Part shown: piece after piece, positions 8,715 through 17,055 of the stretch
How the letters are laid out: each line of letters opens with the position of its first letter
How positions within the stretch are numbered: the stretch's first letter is position 1
NCBI GenBank assembly: GCA_963704155.1
Contig: CAVPHF010000013.1
Coordinates: 167,490 to 231,489 of the forward strand
Direction: 5' to 3'
Source: Thiohalocapsa sp963704155
GTDB lineage: Bacteria; Pseudomonadota; Gammaproteobacteria; Chromatiales; Chromatiaceae
Length of the DNA stretch: 64,000 nt
Made by a program: the position numbers and the translations under genes
The notes under the pieces: generated by a model
Database searches by the model: none
What the model saw: the letters and a program-made list of their open reading frames with translations, nothing else
What the model was told of the DNA's origin: nothing

Positions 8715-9452
8715 ATGGCAGAAGGTGACAAATGGTTCGACTGGAAGAAATTCGCCACGCTGGCAGCGTTGGTCGCGATCGCTTGGTTAGCGGTCGACCG
8801 GTTCGGCTTGGCGCCGAACGATTCGGTGGCCAGTAGCTGCTTCGACTTTGGCGACGGCACCACACAGGGCTGGACGATCGATCAGCTCTATGACACCGCC
8901 ACAGGCAAGACCATCACGTCGGCGCAGCCTGGGGGACCACCCCACTTCAACTACAAACCCTTCAATCTGACAAACCACAACAACCTCGCCCTGCAGGCTA
9001 ACTCGACCCTGTTCGTGGTGCCGGACAATTCGGTAAACGATGCCGACTTCTTCCTCGTCTCGCCCGACCTGAGCGGTCGAAGCGATTGGCAGGGGATCAG
9101 TGGTTACAAGCTCGACTTGCGAAGGGAATTCACAAGCGCGGGGGGAGAACCAAAGAACCGTTTCTTTGCGCAACTCCAGATGGTGCTGACTGACAAGGCA
9201 ACTGGGAAAAGCCATACCGCCGCGCCAAAGGATGCCAACGGCAAGTTCATCTTCCATGAGATGAAGCTCAATACCGCGACGGCCTTGCGCTTCGAATGGG
9301 GAGACAAGATCGAACTCAGTAGCAAGACCCTTGGCAAGGGCGACTACGCTGTGCAGAGAATCCGCATCCGCTACACAATGCCGGCACGGTACCTGCCCGA
9401 GTTATGGCTGAACGGAAGCTGGAAAATAGGCAACGTCTGTGCCCTGAAGTGA
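8715..9452 (+). CDS. Hypothetical membrane-anchored protein
   Basis: 245 residues. A short charged N-terminus is followed by a membrane helix at about 13-30 (FATLAALVAIAWLAVDRFGL), then a soluble, probably extracytoplasmic, beta-rich domain containing CFDFGDGTTQGWTIDQLYD, DFFLVSPDLSG and VQRIRIRYTMPARY. The pattern recalls secreted carbohydrate-binding or laminin-B-like sandwiches, but I cannot name a family. Only two cysteines (near 42 and 242), possibly disulfide-bonded. Stands alone between an IS110 remnant and a broken Uma2 gene, so it may be mobile cargo. Confidence 0.75.
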   Translation: MAEGDKWFDWKKFATLAALVAIAWLAVDRFGLAPNDSVASSCFDFGDGTTQGWTIDQLYDTATGKTITSAQPGGPPHFNYKPFNLTNHNNLALQANSTLFVVPDNSVNDADFFLVSPDLSGRSDWQGISGYKLDLRREFTSAGGEPKNRFFAQLQMVLTDKATGKSHTAAPKDANGKFIFHEMKLNTATALRFEWGDKIELSSKTLGKGDYAVQRIRIRYTMPARYLPELWLNGSWKIGNVCALK

Positions 9453-9718
9453 GGGAAGAGAAAAGGGAGAAAAAGGGAGAAAAGGGGCCAGGCTCAATTA
9501 ATGGCAATGGGAACACGTAGAATCGCCCAACAAGCGCACAAGCCCGACGCCTTGGACACTAGCCGCCAGCAGGTGGCTGGAGGTTCGACCGGTCCGCCGC
9601 TATCTGCCCGATTGTGGGCGTGGGACTTGGGGCCGGGAGAAAGCGCTGTCGGCAACAGCGACTTCGACCGCTCGTGCTAGGCTTGTGGACATATCCGCGC
9701 TCAACGCCCCCTCTCCCG

Positions 9719-10106
9719 ATGGAAGCCGAAAGCCTACAGACCGTCACAGACCTCATCGCTTACCCCGACGAGCGCGCCGAGCTGATCAACGGTGAGATCG
9801 TCCGTCGCCCTATAGCCCGCGCCGAACATGGGATGGCCCAGGGCAACACGCGCGAGGTTCTCGGCCCCGTGCAGCGTAAAGACGGCCCCGGCGGCTGGTG
9901 GATCGCGACCGAGATCAGCGTCACCTACGATGTGCACCAGTGCCCCAGTCATGATCTGGCCGGAGGATCGCAGCCTTATCGCCTATCGGCTCGAGGAAGG
10001 GCGTTACCACATCGTTGCCACGCTATCCGGGGCGACTCAGGCCTGCATCCCGCCATTCGATGACATCACCCTGGATCTGGGCTACATCCTCGGGGAGGAA
10101 GACTGA
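9719..10106 (+). pseudogene. Uma2-family (DUF820) nuclease-like gene, broken
   Basis: The first part (MEAESLQTVTDLIAYPDERAEL..INGEIVRR) is the start of a Uma2/DUF820 protein of the PD-(D/E)XK superfamily. The end in another frame (DRSLIAYRLEEGRYHIV.., then DITLDLGYILGEED) is its C-terminus. The central catalytic part with the PD and ExK motifs and the YWLVDP block is missing, and a frameshift near 9950 joins the pieces. Not functional as it stands. Confidence 0.75.
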
Positions 10107-10363
10107 GTGCCGTCCCCCTCCATGTCGCTCCAGTCGTTCGGTTGGATCCAGGTGGCGCCACAGGTGTTGCGCCCCTTGCCAAAAGGGCAAAAGGAAAGAC
10201 CAGACCCCTGACCCCTGACCCGCTTTTATTCACAAGGAGAACCGAAACCTGCCTACCCGGCTATGCGCGCGTCGGTCCGACACCGAAGGCGGGCGTCAAG
10301 ACAAGTCACGTGCTACGAAAGTCGACAGAAATCGCCCTAGTCCAAGCTCGTCAGGATGACAAG
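10107..10363. other. Intergenic, with dispersed repeat copy 2
   Basis: No gene seen. Holds the 13-base core GACAGAAATCGCC at 10324-10336, also found at 6744 and, inverted, at 12861, shortly upstream of the DUF433 start. Confidence 0.5.
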
Positions 10364-10600
10364 ATGACTATTCCAGAGCTTGATCGCATCACCGTGGATC
10401 CGGCGAAGATGGGCGGGAAGCCTTGCATCCGCGGCATTCGCATCACCGTCGGGACCATCACAGGCTTGCTCGCCGCTGGCGAGAGCATCGAGAGCGTACT
10501 GTCCTATTACCCGGATCTGGAGCGGGAAGACATCTATGCCGCGCTGACTTATGCGACCTGGCGGGCGGAGGAGTACGACCTGCCGCTGAGAGCCGGATGA
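10364..10600 (+). CDS. DUF433 antitoxin-like protein
   Basis: 78 residues typical of DUF433: ITVDPAKMGGKPCIRGIRIT, then VGTITGLLAAGESIESVL and YPDLEREDIYAALTYA. A small helix-turn-helix protein that acts as antitoxin/autoregulator for a DUF5615 (Mut7-C-type PIN) toxin. The ATG at 10364 is the first in frame before homology. Its stop overlaps the start of the toxin remnant by ATGA, the standard arrangement for this pair. Confidence 0.88.
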   Translation: MTIPELDRITVDPAKMGGKPCIRGIRITVGTITGLLAAGESIESVLSYYPDLEREDIYAALTYATWRAEEYDLPLRAG

Positions 10601-10723
10601 AAACATATGGGCGATGCCGTTTTGCAGGCGCTCGACACTGCCGCCGATCCCTTAGCTGAAGGGGCGTTGATTGTCATCGATCCCAGGCGCCATCGTATCC
10701 GTCTCTTGCCGCTGCGCGGATGA
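10597..10723 (+). pseudogene. DUF5615 toxin remnant, internal deletion
   Basis: The original ATG (10597, overlapping the DUF433 stop) survives for a codon or two. The frame that resumes at 10607 encodes only the last ~38 residues of a DUF5615 toxin (VLQALDTAADPLAEGALIVI, then RIRLLPL). The N-terminal PIN-like catalytic part is deleted, so the toxin is dead while its antitoxin stays intact. Compare the complete pair at 60083-60693. Confidence 0.7.
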
Positions 10724-10891
10724 GGGATCGTTGCGATGGCCGTGAACGGACTCGGCATCCAGGAGTCGGATGTCCTCGGCCGGCGGGGTGCGGATTAATC
10801 CTTGGTGCTGGTTGGGTCAAGGCCTGTCGTCGTTTGCGCTACACTGCCGGGGCCGTTAGCTACCTGTGCCCACCACCGCAGAGGCCCGTCC

Positions 10892-12007
10892 ATGAAAGCC
10901 AGAGCCGCCGTCGCCTGGGAGCCCGCAAGGCCCCTGTCGATCGAGGAGATTGAAGTCGAGGGGCCGAAAGACGGCGAGGTGCTGCTGCGCACCGTCGCCT
11001 CCGGCGTCTGCCATACCGACGCCTTCACGCTGTCCGGCGACGACCCTGAGGGCGCCTTCCCCTGCGTGCTCGGGCATGAGGGCGGTTGCGAGGTGGTGGA
11101 GTGCGGCCCCGGCGTCAAGGGCCTCGCGCCCGGCGATCACGTGATCCCGCTCTACATTCCCGAGTGCGGCGACTGCGAGTACTGCCACTCCCCCAAGACC
11201 AATCTGTGCCAGTCCATCGCCAGTACCGTCTGGACCGGCTATATGCCGGACGGCACCCGGCGCTTCTCGCTTAACGGCAAGCCCATCTTCCACTACATGG
11301 GCTGCTCCACCTTCAGCGAATACACCGTGGTGCCGGAGATCGCGCTGGCCAAGATCAACAAGGCCGCGCCACTGGACAAGGTGTGTCTGCTCGGCTGCGG
11401 TATCACCACGGGCATCGGCGCCGTGCTCAACACAGCCCGGGTGGAGCCGGGCTCGAGCGTGGCGGTGTTCGGGCTCGGCGGCATTGGCCTGTCGGTCATC
11501 CAAGGCGCCATGATGGCCAAGGCGAGCCGGATCATCGCCATCGACATCAATGCGGACAAGTTCGAGATGGCCCGGTCCCTCGGCGCCACCGACACCGTCA
11601 ACCCCAAAGACCTCAGCGGCGGCCTCACCGAGGCCATCGTCGAGATGACCGGGGGCGGCGTCGACTATAGTTTCGAGTGCATCGGCAACGTCGACGTCAT
11701 GCGCGAGGCCCTGGAGAGCTGCCACATGGGCTGGGGCGTCGCCACCATCATCGGCGTCGCCGGCTCGGGCCAGGAGATCCGCACGCGGCCGTTCCAACTG
11801 GTGACTGGCCGCACCTGGAAGGGCACCGCCTTCGGCGGCGTCAAGGGCCGCAGCCAACTGCCGGGCTATGTCGAGCAATACCTCGCCGGCGAGATCGAGG
11901 TGGACCGGATGGTGACGCACACCATGCCGCTCGCCGATATCAACCGCGCCTTCGACCTGATGCACGAGGGCGAGAGCATCCGGTCCGTGATCCTGTTCGA
12001 TGCTTAA
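10892..12007 (+). CDS. frmA: S-(hydroxymethyl)glutathione dehydrogenase (class III ADH)
   Basis: 371 residues, the usual length. Zinc- and NAD-dependent oxidation of S-hydroxymethylglutathione, the spontaneous adduct of formaldehyde and glutathione, to S-formylglutathione. Catalytic zinc ligands Cys40 (CHTDAF) and His62 (GHEGG); structural zinc CxxCxxCxxxxxxxC at 92-106; Rossmann motif GLGGIGLS. The ATG at 10892 matches the family start (MKARAAVAWE). Overlaps fghA by 8 bases, so the two are an operon for cytosolic formaldehyde detoxification. No frmR repressor gene is next to it. Confidence 0.97.
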   Translation: MKARAAVAWEPARPLSIEEIEVEGPKDGEVLLRTVASGVCHTDAFTLSGDDPEGAFPCVLGHEGGCEVVECGPGVKGLAPGDHVIPLYIPECGDCEYCHSPKTNLCQSIASTVWTGYMPDGTRRFSLNGKPIFHYMGCSTFSEYTVVPEIALAKINKAAPLDKVCLLGCGITTGIGAVLNTARVEPGSSVAVFGLGGIGLSVIQGAMMAKASRIIAIDINADKFEMARSLGATDTVNPKDLSGGLTEAIVEMTGGGVDYSFECIGNVDVMREALESCHMGWGVATIIGVAGSGQEIRTRPFQLVTGRTWKGTAFGGVKGRSQLPGYVEQYLAGEIEVDRMVTHTMPLADINRAFDLMHEGESIRSVILFDA

Positions 12008-12860
12008 CTCGGAGCCAAAATTGGAACAGATCGAGCGCATCAAGGAGTCCGGCGGCTGGCTGAACCGCTACCGCCATGCCTCCGACGCCTGCAATTGCCT
12101 GATGACCTTTTCGGTCTATCTGCCGCCCGCGGCCGAGCAGGGGCCCGTGCCGGCCGTCTACTACCTCTCCGGCCTCACCTGCACCGACGACAACGTCCGC
12201 GTCAAGGCGGGCGCCCAGCGCTACGCCGCCGAACTCGGCCTCGCGCTGGTCATGCCGGACACCAGCCCGCGCGGCGAGGGCGTGCCGGACGCGCCGGAAC
12301 GCTACGACCTCGGCCAGGGCGCCGGCTTTTACGTCGACGCGACCGAGGACCCCTGGGCCGCGCACTACCAGATGTTCGCCTACGTCACCGAGGAGCTGCC
12401 CGCGCTGGTGGAGGCCGAACTGCCGCTCGTGCCCGGGCTGCGTTCCATCACCGGCCACTCCATGGGCGGCCACGGCGCGCTGGTGGCGGCGCTGCGCCGC
12501 CCGGAGCTGTACCGCTCGGTGTCGGCCTTCGCGCCCATCTGCAACCCGGTCAACGGCGGCTGGGGACGGGGCTGCTTCGGCGCCTATCTAGGCGACGACC
12601 GCGCCGCCTGGGCGGAATACGACGCCACCGCGCTGGTCCGCGCCGGCAAGCGCTTCCCCTGCACCCCGCTCATCGATCAGGGCACCGACGACGAGTTTCT
12701 CGCCGACCAGCTGGCCCCCGCCGCCTTGGACGCCGCCTGCCGCGACCAGGGCCAACCGCTGACGCTGCGTATGCAGCCCGGCTACGATCACAGCTACCAC
12801 TTCATCGCCAGCTTCATTGGCGAGCACCTGTCACGGCACGCGGCGGCGTTGTCCGCGTAG
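12000..12860 (+). CDS. fghA: S-formylglutathione hydrolase
   Basis: 286 residues, esterase-D family. Hydrolyses S-formylglutathione to formate and glutathione, completing the pathway begun by frmA. Nucleophile Ser154 in GHSMGGHGA; Asp in DQGTDDEFL and His in YDHSYHF complete the triad; SGLTCTDDN is the oxyanion-side loop. Starts inside the end of frmA (ATGCTTAA), so translation is coupled. The last bases and stop overlap an inverted copy of the dispersed repeat (12858-12874). Confidence 0.97.
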   Translation: MLNSEPKLEQIERIKESGGWLNRYRHASDACNCLMTFSVYLPPAAEQGPVPAVYYLSGLTCTDDNVRVKAGAQRYAAELGLALVMPDTSPRGEGVPDAPERYDLGQGAGFYVDATEDPWAAHYQMFAYVTEELPALVEAELPLVPGLRSITGHSMGGHGALVAALRRPELYRSVSAFAPICNPVNGGWGRGCFGAYLGDDRAAWAEYDATALVRAGKRFPCTPLIDQGTDDEFLADQLAPAALDAACRDQGQPLTLRMQPGYDHSYHFIASFIGEHLSRHAAALSA

Positions 12861-12874
12861 GCGATTTCTGTCAA
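12858..12874 (-). repeat. Dispersed 17-bp repeat, inverted copy
   Basis: The reverse complement is TTGACAGAAATCGCCTA, identical to 6742-6758. It begins at the fghA stop codon. Confidence 0.55.
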
Positions 12875-13022
12875 TCGCCTTAGGCGGTGAGCGCGAGTCG
12901 GTTGATTTCGCCGCGTTCATCCGTCGTACAGCTATGACAACCGACGACCCTGCGGCCCAGCATGACCTCAGGTCTCAGATGGCTTACGCTTACGCGCGAC
13001 GCGGCGCGCGGGCGCGTCCGCT

Positions 13023-13556
13023 TCAAGCGCCGGCAGCTCGGTGTGGGTGATGATCAGCTCTCTCGGCCTGTTTCTGCTCGCGCGCCCTGACCAACCTCTC
13101 CTGACGACTGCGGACCCCGTAGCCCAAGGCCGCGCCGCCGGCCGCCGAGATGGTGAGCAGGCCCAGCGTCATGAACTGCGCCAGCATCATGGCCACGCCA
13201 ACGCCGACCAGACCGCCGACCGCGGCACCGGTCTTCAGCGTGGCGCCGCCTGAGACACGCTTGCGCTGCTGTGCGATCTTGGCCTTGTCGCGTTCGGCCT
13301 GCAGGCGCAGCTTCTCGCGCTCGCGGTGATGGCGCTTCTGCTGTCTGGCCGCGGTGCGGTCGGCGACGTTGCCGATGATGGAATCGAACCAGAGCGAGAC
13401 CAGTACGCCGAGCGTCACGGCCAGTCCGCCGAACAGCCATGCGGTCTGCTTAAGATCGGTCTGAAATGCCGTGTAGGTCAAGAGCCCAGTGGCCACCTGT
13501 AACAACAGGATGCCGATGAGGAACTTGAACAGGCCGCCGATGCGATCTGCGATCAT
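13023..13556 (-). CDS. Hypothetical membrane protein
   Basis: 177 residues from the ATG at 13556, which overlaps the stop of the upstream lipoprotein gene (ATGA). Two N-terminal membrane helices (about 5-27 and 34-55), a strongly basic helical linker (RQQKRHHREREKLRLQAERD), then a Gly/Ala-rich hydrophobic hairpin (GGATLKTGAAVGGLVGVGVAMM onward to about 155) and a charged tail. The upstream in-frame extension is low-complexity and rejected as start. Family not recognised; coupling suggests it works with the lipoprotein. Confidence 0.75.
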   Translation of the reverse strand: MIADRIGGLFKFLIGILLLQVATGLLTYTAFQTDLKQTAWLFGGLAVTLGVLVSLWFDSIIGNVADRTAARQQKRHHREREKLRLQAERDKAKIAQQRKRVSGGATLKTGAAVGGLVGVGVAMMLAQFMTLGLLTISAAGGAALGYGVRSRQERLVRAREQKQAERADHHPHRAAGA

Positions 13557-15004
13557 GGTGCTGTCGCGTCGGCCGTGCGGCCGCCGCCCTCTGCTGTGAT
13601 TGTTGTGCCGTCGATCGGCCCAATAGCCAATCGCCCGCTCATTGGAAATCGCCCGCCAGCATAGTTCTCGAGTGGTGCCGCCCGGCTTACCCGAGCCACA
13701 GCTGGAGTCGTCGTCGTTTGCGGCACTCCGTTGCCAGCCCGGGCACTTCGCTGAGGGCCGAGTAGATAGAGCCAACCACCAGCGGGCGCCGGCGTTGCTT
13801 GGGCATCGATGTCCGGGGCCGGGAACATCTCGATCAGCCGCTCGCGGATGGCGGTCAGACTGTCGACCTGGCCGACGAGCGCGTCCGGGATTCGGCGGTC
13901 GTAGGCGTCGACGACGCTGTACATGTACTCGGGACCGACGCCGCTCAAATCCACCAGCAGACGGTTTGCGTCGGGATCGACCGGGATCAGGCGGGGCTCG
14001 AGGCTGGAGACCAGGAAGGGACCGGATTCTTGTTGCAGCCGCCGCGCCAACTCCAATTGGCCGCTGCCGCGCAGATAGTCCGCAAACTCGATGCGCATCT
14101 GCGCCGACAGTTCAGGCCCGGCGCGCTCGGCCAGGGTCCCGCCGCCGCGATCGGGCTGCACCGGCACCAAGAAGGTGTGCGCGCCAGGGTCGGGCGCCGT
14201 GGCGCCGCTGCCGGCTGCCAACACGTAGGTCTCGATCACGCGCAACAGCTCACGATAGGTCAGCGCATCCGGTGTCTCGCCGCCAGCATCCGCGGCACCA
14301 TGCAGTATGTAGGTATAGATGCCGTAGCCCGGTGTCGCGTCACCGAAGAGCTTACGCAGACTGGAGTCGCTCTGGGTCCTGTCGCCGCTGCCGCCGAGCG
14401 GGAAGTAAACCATGGCGTAGCCCATGCTGCTGCCTGCCAGCCGACTCGCTCCGGCGACCGGTTCGCGCATCATGGCCGCGGCGCGATGCCTGGCCAGACC
14501 CTCGGCCGCCGCCTGCTCGATAACGATCTCGGAGCCGATACCGCTGATGGTCGTCGCACGCTCCACCACCAACGGCAGCGCGGGCTCGCCGCCCTGCTCC
14601 ACCAGTTCGCGCACGATGGTCTTCAGGTCGCCACAGCGCCCGAGGATCAGGGCATCGACGGCGTCCGCCGGATGTGTCCCGCGCACGTACAGGTCAGCGA
14701 CCGTCTCCCGCACCAAGGCGTCGCCTGTCGGCCCCCGCGCGCAGCGCTCGGCTACCTCCAGGCGCAAGCGATCGGCACCGCCGATCGACAGCGCCGGCTC
14801 GGCAACGTCATAAGAACCCGCCGGCGGCGCGCTAGCCACCAGTTCGCCTGCCGAGCGCCAGCTCGGCGGCGGGCGCAGGTCGGCCGCCGGCGCGGGGCTT
14901 TCGGCTGGTGGCGAGCCGTCAACGCCTCGCACGGACTCCGGCCCGGCACAGGCGCTGAGCAGTGCCGCGGCAATGACAAATAGACCTGTGGTGCCTGTGT
15001 GCAT
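13553..15004 (-). CDS. Large lipoprotein of unknown function
   Basis: 483 residues from the ATG at 15004 (an ATG 25 codons upstream adds no recognisable sequence). Signal peptide with lipobox LSAC, so lipidated at Cys19 and probably outer-membrane attached. A Pro/Ala-rich linker to about residue 65 is followed by a soluble domain. The segment VDLYVRG..LKTIVRELVEQGG is helical, and FLVPVQPDRGG.. to ..IEFADYLRGSGQLELARRLQ looks like a folded core; the last 60 residues are Thr/Ala/Pro-rich. No family recognised. First gene of a two-gene unit. Confidence 0.75.
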   Translation of the reverse strand: MHTGTTGLFVIAAALLSACAGPESVRGVDGSPPAESPAPAADLRPPPSWRSAGELVASAPPAGSYDVAEPALSIGGADRLRLEVAERCARGPTGDALVRETVADLYVRGTHPADAVDALILGRCGDLKTIVRELVEQGGEPALPLVVERATTISGIGSEIVIEQAAAEGLARHRAAAMMREPVAGASRLAGSSMGYAMVYFPLGGSGDRTQSDSSLRKLFGDATPGYGIYTYILHGAADAGGETPDALTYRELLRVIETYVLAAGSGATAPDPGAHTFLVPVQPDRGGGTLAERAGPELSAQMRIEFADYLRGSGQLELARRLQQESGPFLVSSLEPRLIPVDPDANRLLVDLSGVGPEYMYSVVDAYDRRIPDALVGQVDSLTAIRERLIEMFPAPDIDAQATPAPAGGWLYLLGPQRSARAGNGVPQTTTTPAVARVSRAAPLENYAGGRFPMSGRLAIGPIDGTTITAEGGGRTADATAP

Positions 15005-15212
15005 TAAATCCGAGTGCGGCGATCCGGCGCGACCGTGATGCTGGAAACAACAGCCGATGATGATAGCGGATTCGGCCAAAGGCGATCAGAACCGCGATCA
15101 GCATCAGGACTCAACGAGCGACCGCGCGGCGAGACCTCGACACCGGCGCCACTTGGTATGCATGGCGGCGGGCCTCAGGTGACGATCAGCAGAGCGACAC
15201 CTGGCGACACGC

Positions 15213-15812
15213 ATGAGCATCGACGACAAACCCTTCTCACCTGCCTGCGAAGAGAACAAGGCGCCGATCCTGAAGGTGCTCAAACCCCTGCTGGCCGAGG
15301 TCGGCAAGGTGTTGGAGATCGGCAGCGGAACGGGACAACACGCCGTGCACTTCGCGGCGGCCATGCGGCACCTCACCTGGCAATGCAGCGATGTTGCCGC
15401 CTACCTCCCTGGCATCCGGCTCTGGCTGGCCGAGGCCGAACTGCCGAATCTTCCGCCCGCACTGGAGTTCGACGTCGACGGCGATTGGCCGCAAGGCGAC
15501 TTTGACGCCGCCTTCAGCGCCAACACCGCCCACATCATGTCCCTCGGCCAGGTCGAGCGAATGTTCGTCGGCGTCGGCGGTCTGCTGGCACGGGATGCCC
15601 CATTCGTACTCTATGGTCCCTTCAGCAACGGCGGCCGGCACACCAGCGCAAGCAACGCCGAGTTCGACCGCCAGTTGCGCCAGCGCGACCCGGCGAGTGG
15701 CGTTCGCGACCTGAACGACCTGATGCGGTTTGCCGAGGCGGCCGGTCTGACGCTTGAAGACGACATCCCGATGCCCGTCAACAACCGAACGCTGGTTTGG
15801 CGGCGTACTTGA
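15213..15812 (+). CDS. DUF938 family SAM-dependent methyltransferase-like protein
   Basis: 199 residues. Rossmann SAM motif VLEIGSGTGQHAVHFA, acidic motif LEFDVDGDWP, and DAAFSANTAHIMS as motif IV, all typical of DUF938. Substrate unknown; conserved in proteobacteria. ATG at 15213. Followed 6-18 bases later by a DUF427 gene in the same direction, probably one transcript. Confidence 0.9.
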   Translation: MSIDDKPFSPACEENKAPILKVLKPLLAEVGKVLEIGSGTGQHAVHFAAAMRHLTWQCSDVAAYLPGIRLWLAEAELPNLPPALEFDVDGDWPQGDFDAAFSANTAHIMSLGQVERMFVGVGGLLARDAPFVLYGPFSNGGRHTSASNAEFDRQLRQRDPASGVRDLNDLMRFAEAAGLTLEDDIPMPVNNRTLVWRRT

Positions 15813-15830
15813 GTAACGGTGACTGATGCA

Positions 15831-16397
15831 ATGAATATCAGCCGACGCGATCTGGAGCGCGCCCGGGCAGCCTGGACCTTCCGCGGCCAGCGCCGACCGC
15901 CGTTCGCCATCGAGCCCGGCCCGGGCCAGGAATCGGTCTGGGACTACCCGCGGCCTCCGGCCTACCTGCCCGATGAACGCCGGGTCGAGGTCTATGCGGG
16001 TGATCGTCTTCTGGCGCAGACCGATCGGTCGATCCGCGTGCTGGAGACTGGCAGCCCACCCACCTTCTATCTGCCGCCGGAGGCCGTAGATGAGTCGCTG
16101 CTGATGCCGTCGCGGCGCAGCTCCTTCTGCGAATGGAAGGGACGCGCGGAGTACTTTCACCTTGGTGGTCAAGCCGGCGCGCCGCAGACGCGCATCGACG
16201 ACGCGCTTTGGCGCTACCCGGACGCCCTCGATGACGCCGCCAGCATCGCCGGCTGGTACGCCTGCTATCCTTCGCTGCTGCGCTGCATGGTCGGCGGCGA
16301 GCAGGTCCGCCCGCAAGCGGGCGGCTACTATGGCGGCTGGATCACCGATGACGTGGTCGGGCCGTTCAAGGGGGAGCCGGGCACCGGACACTGGTAG
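15831..16397 (+). CDS. DUF427 family protein
   Basis: 188 residues from the ATG at 15831 (a GTG at 15819 would add four). Two DUF427 beta-barrel signatures: VEVYAGDRLLAQTDRSIRVL with YLPPEAV, and CEWKGRAEYFHL followed by WYACYPS. The second half has VQPQAGGYYGGWIT-like sequence and ends GTGHW, usual for this family. Enzymatic role not established; in some organisms DUF427 occurs with redox or nucleotide metabolism genes. Likely co-transcribed with the DUF938 gene. Confidence 0.88.
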   Translation: MNISRRDLERARAAWTFRGQRRPPFAIEPGPGQESVWDYPRPPAYLPDERRVEVYAGDRLLAQTDRSIRVLETGSPPTFYLPPEAVDESLLMPSRRSSFCEWKGRAEYFHLGGQAGAPQTRIDDALWRYPDALDDAASIAGWYACYPSLLRCMVGGEQVRPQAGGYYGGWITDDVVGPFKGEPGTGHW

Positions 16398-16510
16398 CAG
16401 CCGATACGCTCCTCCGGCTCGCCGGTTCGACCGTACACCGTCGCCATCCATGCAACCCATGACGCGGCCGGCGTTCGAATGCGCTTTAGACGCATCCGTA
16501 TCTCGCAACG

Positions 16511-16993
16511 ATGGCACACAAAAAGGCACCGGTCACCCAGGCCGTGCGGCGGCTGCGCGCCGCGGGCGTGGCGTTCGACGGGCACCCCTATGACTACGCC
16601 GGCGGCGGCACCGCCGAATTCGCTGCCCAGCACGGCGTCGACGAGCATCTGGTGATCAAGACATTGATCATGGAAGACGAGCAGGGAAAGCCGCTGCTGG
16701 TGCTGATGCACGGCGACCGCGAGGTGGCCACCGGCAAACTCGCGCGGCAGATCGGCGCAAAGCGCGTGCAGCCCTGCCAACCGGCGGTGGCGGACAAGCA
16801 CTCCGGCTATCAGGTTGGAGGCACCTCGCCGTTCGGCACACGCACGCTGATGCCCGTCTACTGCGAGCGCTCCATCAGCGAACTGGCGCGCGTCTACATC
16901 AATGGCGGCAAGCGCGGCTATATCATCTCGCTGTCCACCCTGGATTTGCTAAGGATGCTCACTCCCACACTGGTGGACGCCGCGCAGACCTGA
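16511..16993 (+). CDS. ybaK: Cys-tRNA(Pro)/Cys-tRNA(Cys) deacylase, YbaK type
   Basis: 160 residues. YbaK/EbsC editing domain that hydrolyses misacylated Cys-tRNA(Pro) in trans to prolyl-tRNA synthetase. The invariant lysine lies in HLVIKTLIM, the GxxPxG loop in VGGTSPFGTR, and the substrate-site YINGGKRGY near the end. Full length and intact. Confidence 0.94.
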   Translation: MAHKKAPVTQAVRRLRAAGVAFDGHPYDYAGGGTAEFAAQHGVDEHLVIKTLIMEDEQGKPLLVLMHGDREVATGKLARQIGAKRVQPCQPAVADKHSGYQVGGTSPFGTRTLMPVYCERSISELARVYINGGKRGYIISLSTLDLLRMLTPTLVDAAQT

Positions 16994-17055
16994 GCCCGGA
17001 CCCGCGTCCTCGGGCGAGTACAGGCTCTGTCTCAACGGTTTCCGCGAATCGACGA

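Noticed and set aside
10856..12043. 395-residue antisense frame over frmA
   Set aside because: Mirror of frmA codons; frmA has all zinc ligands and full length.
15237..16529. 430-residue antisense frame over DUF938 and DUF427
   Set aside because: Shadow frame; both + strand genes are well supported.
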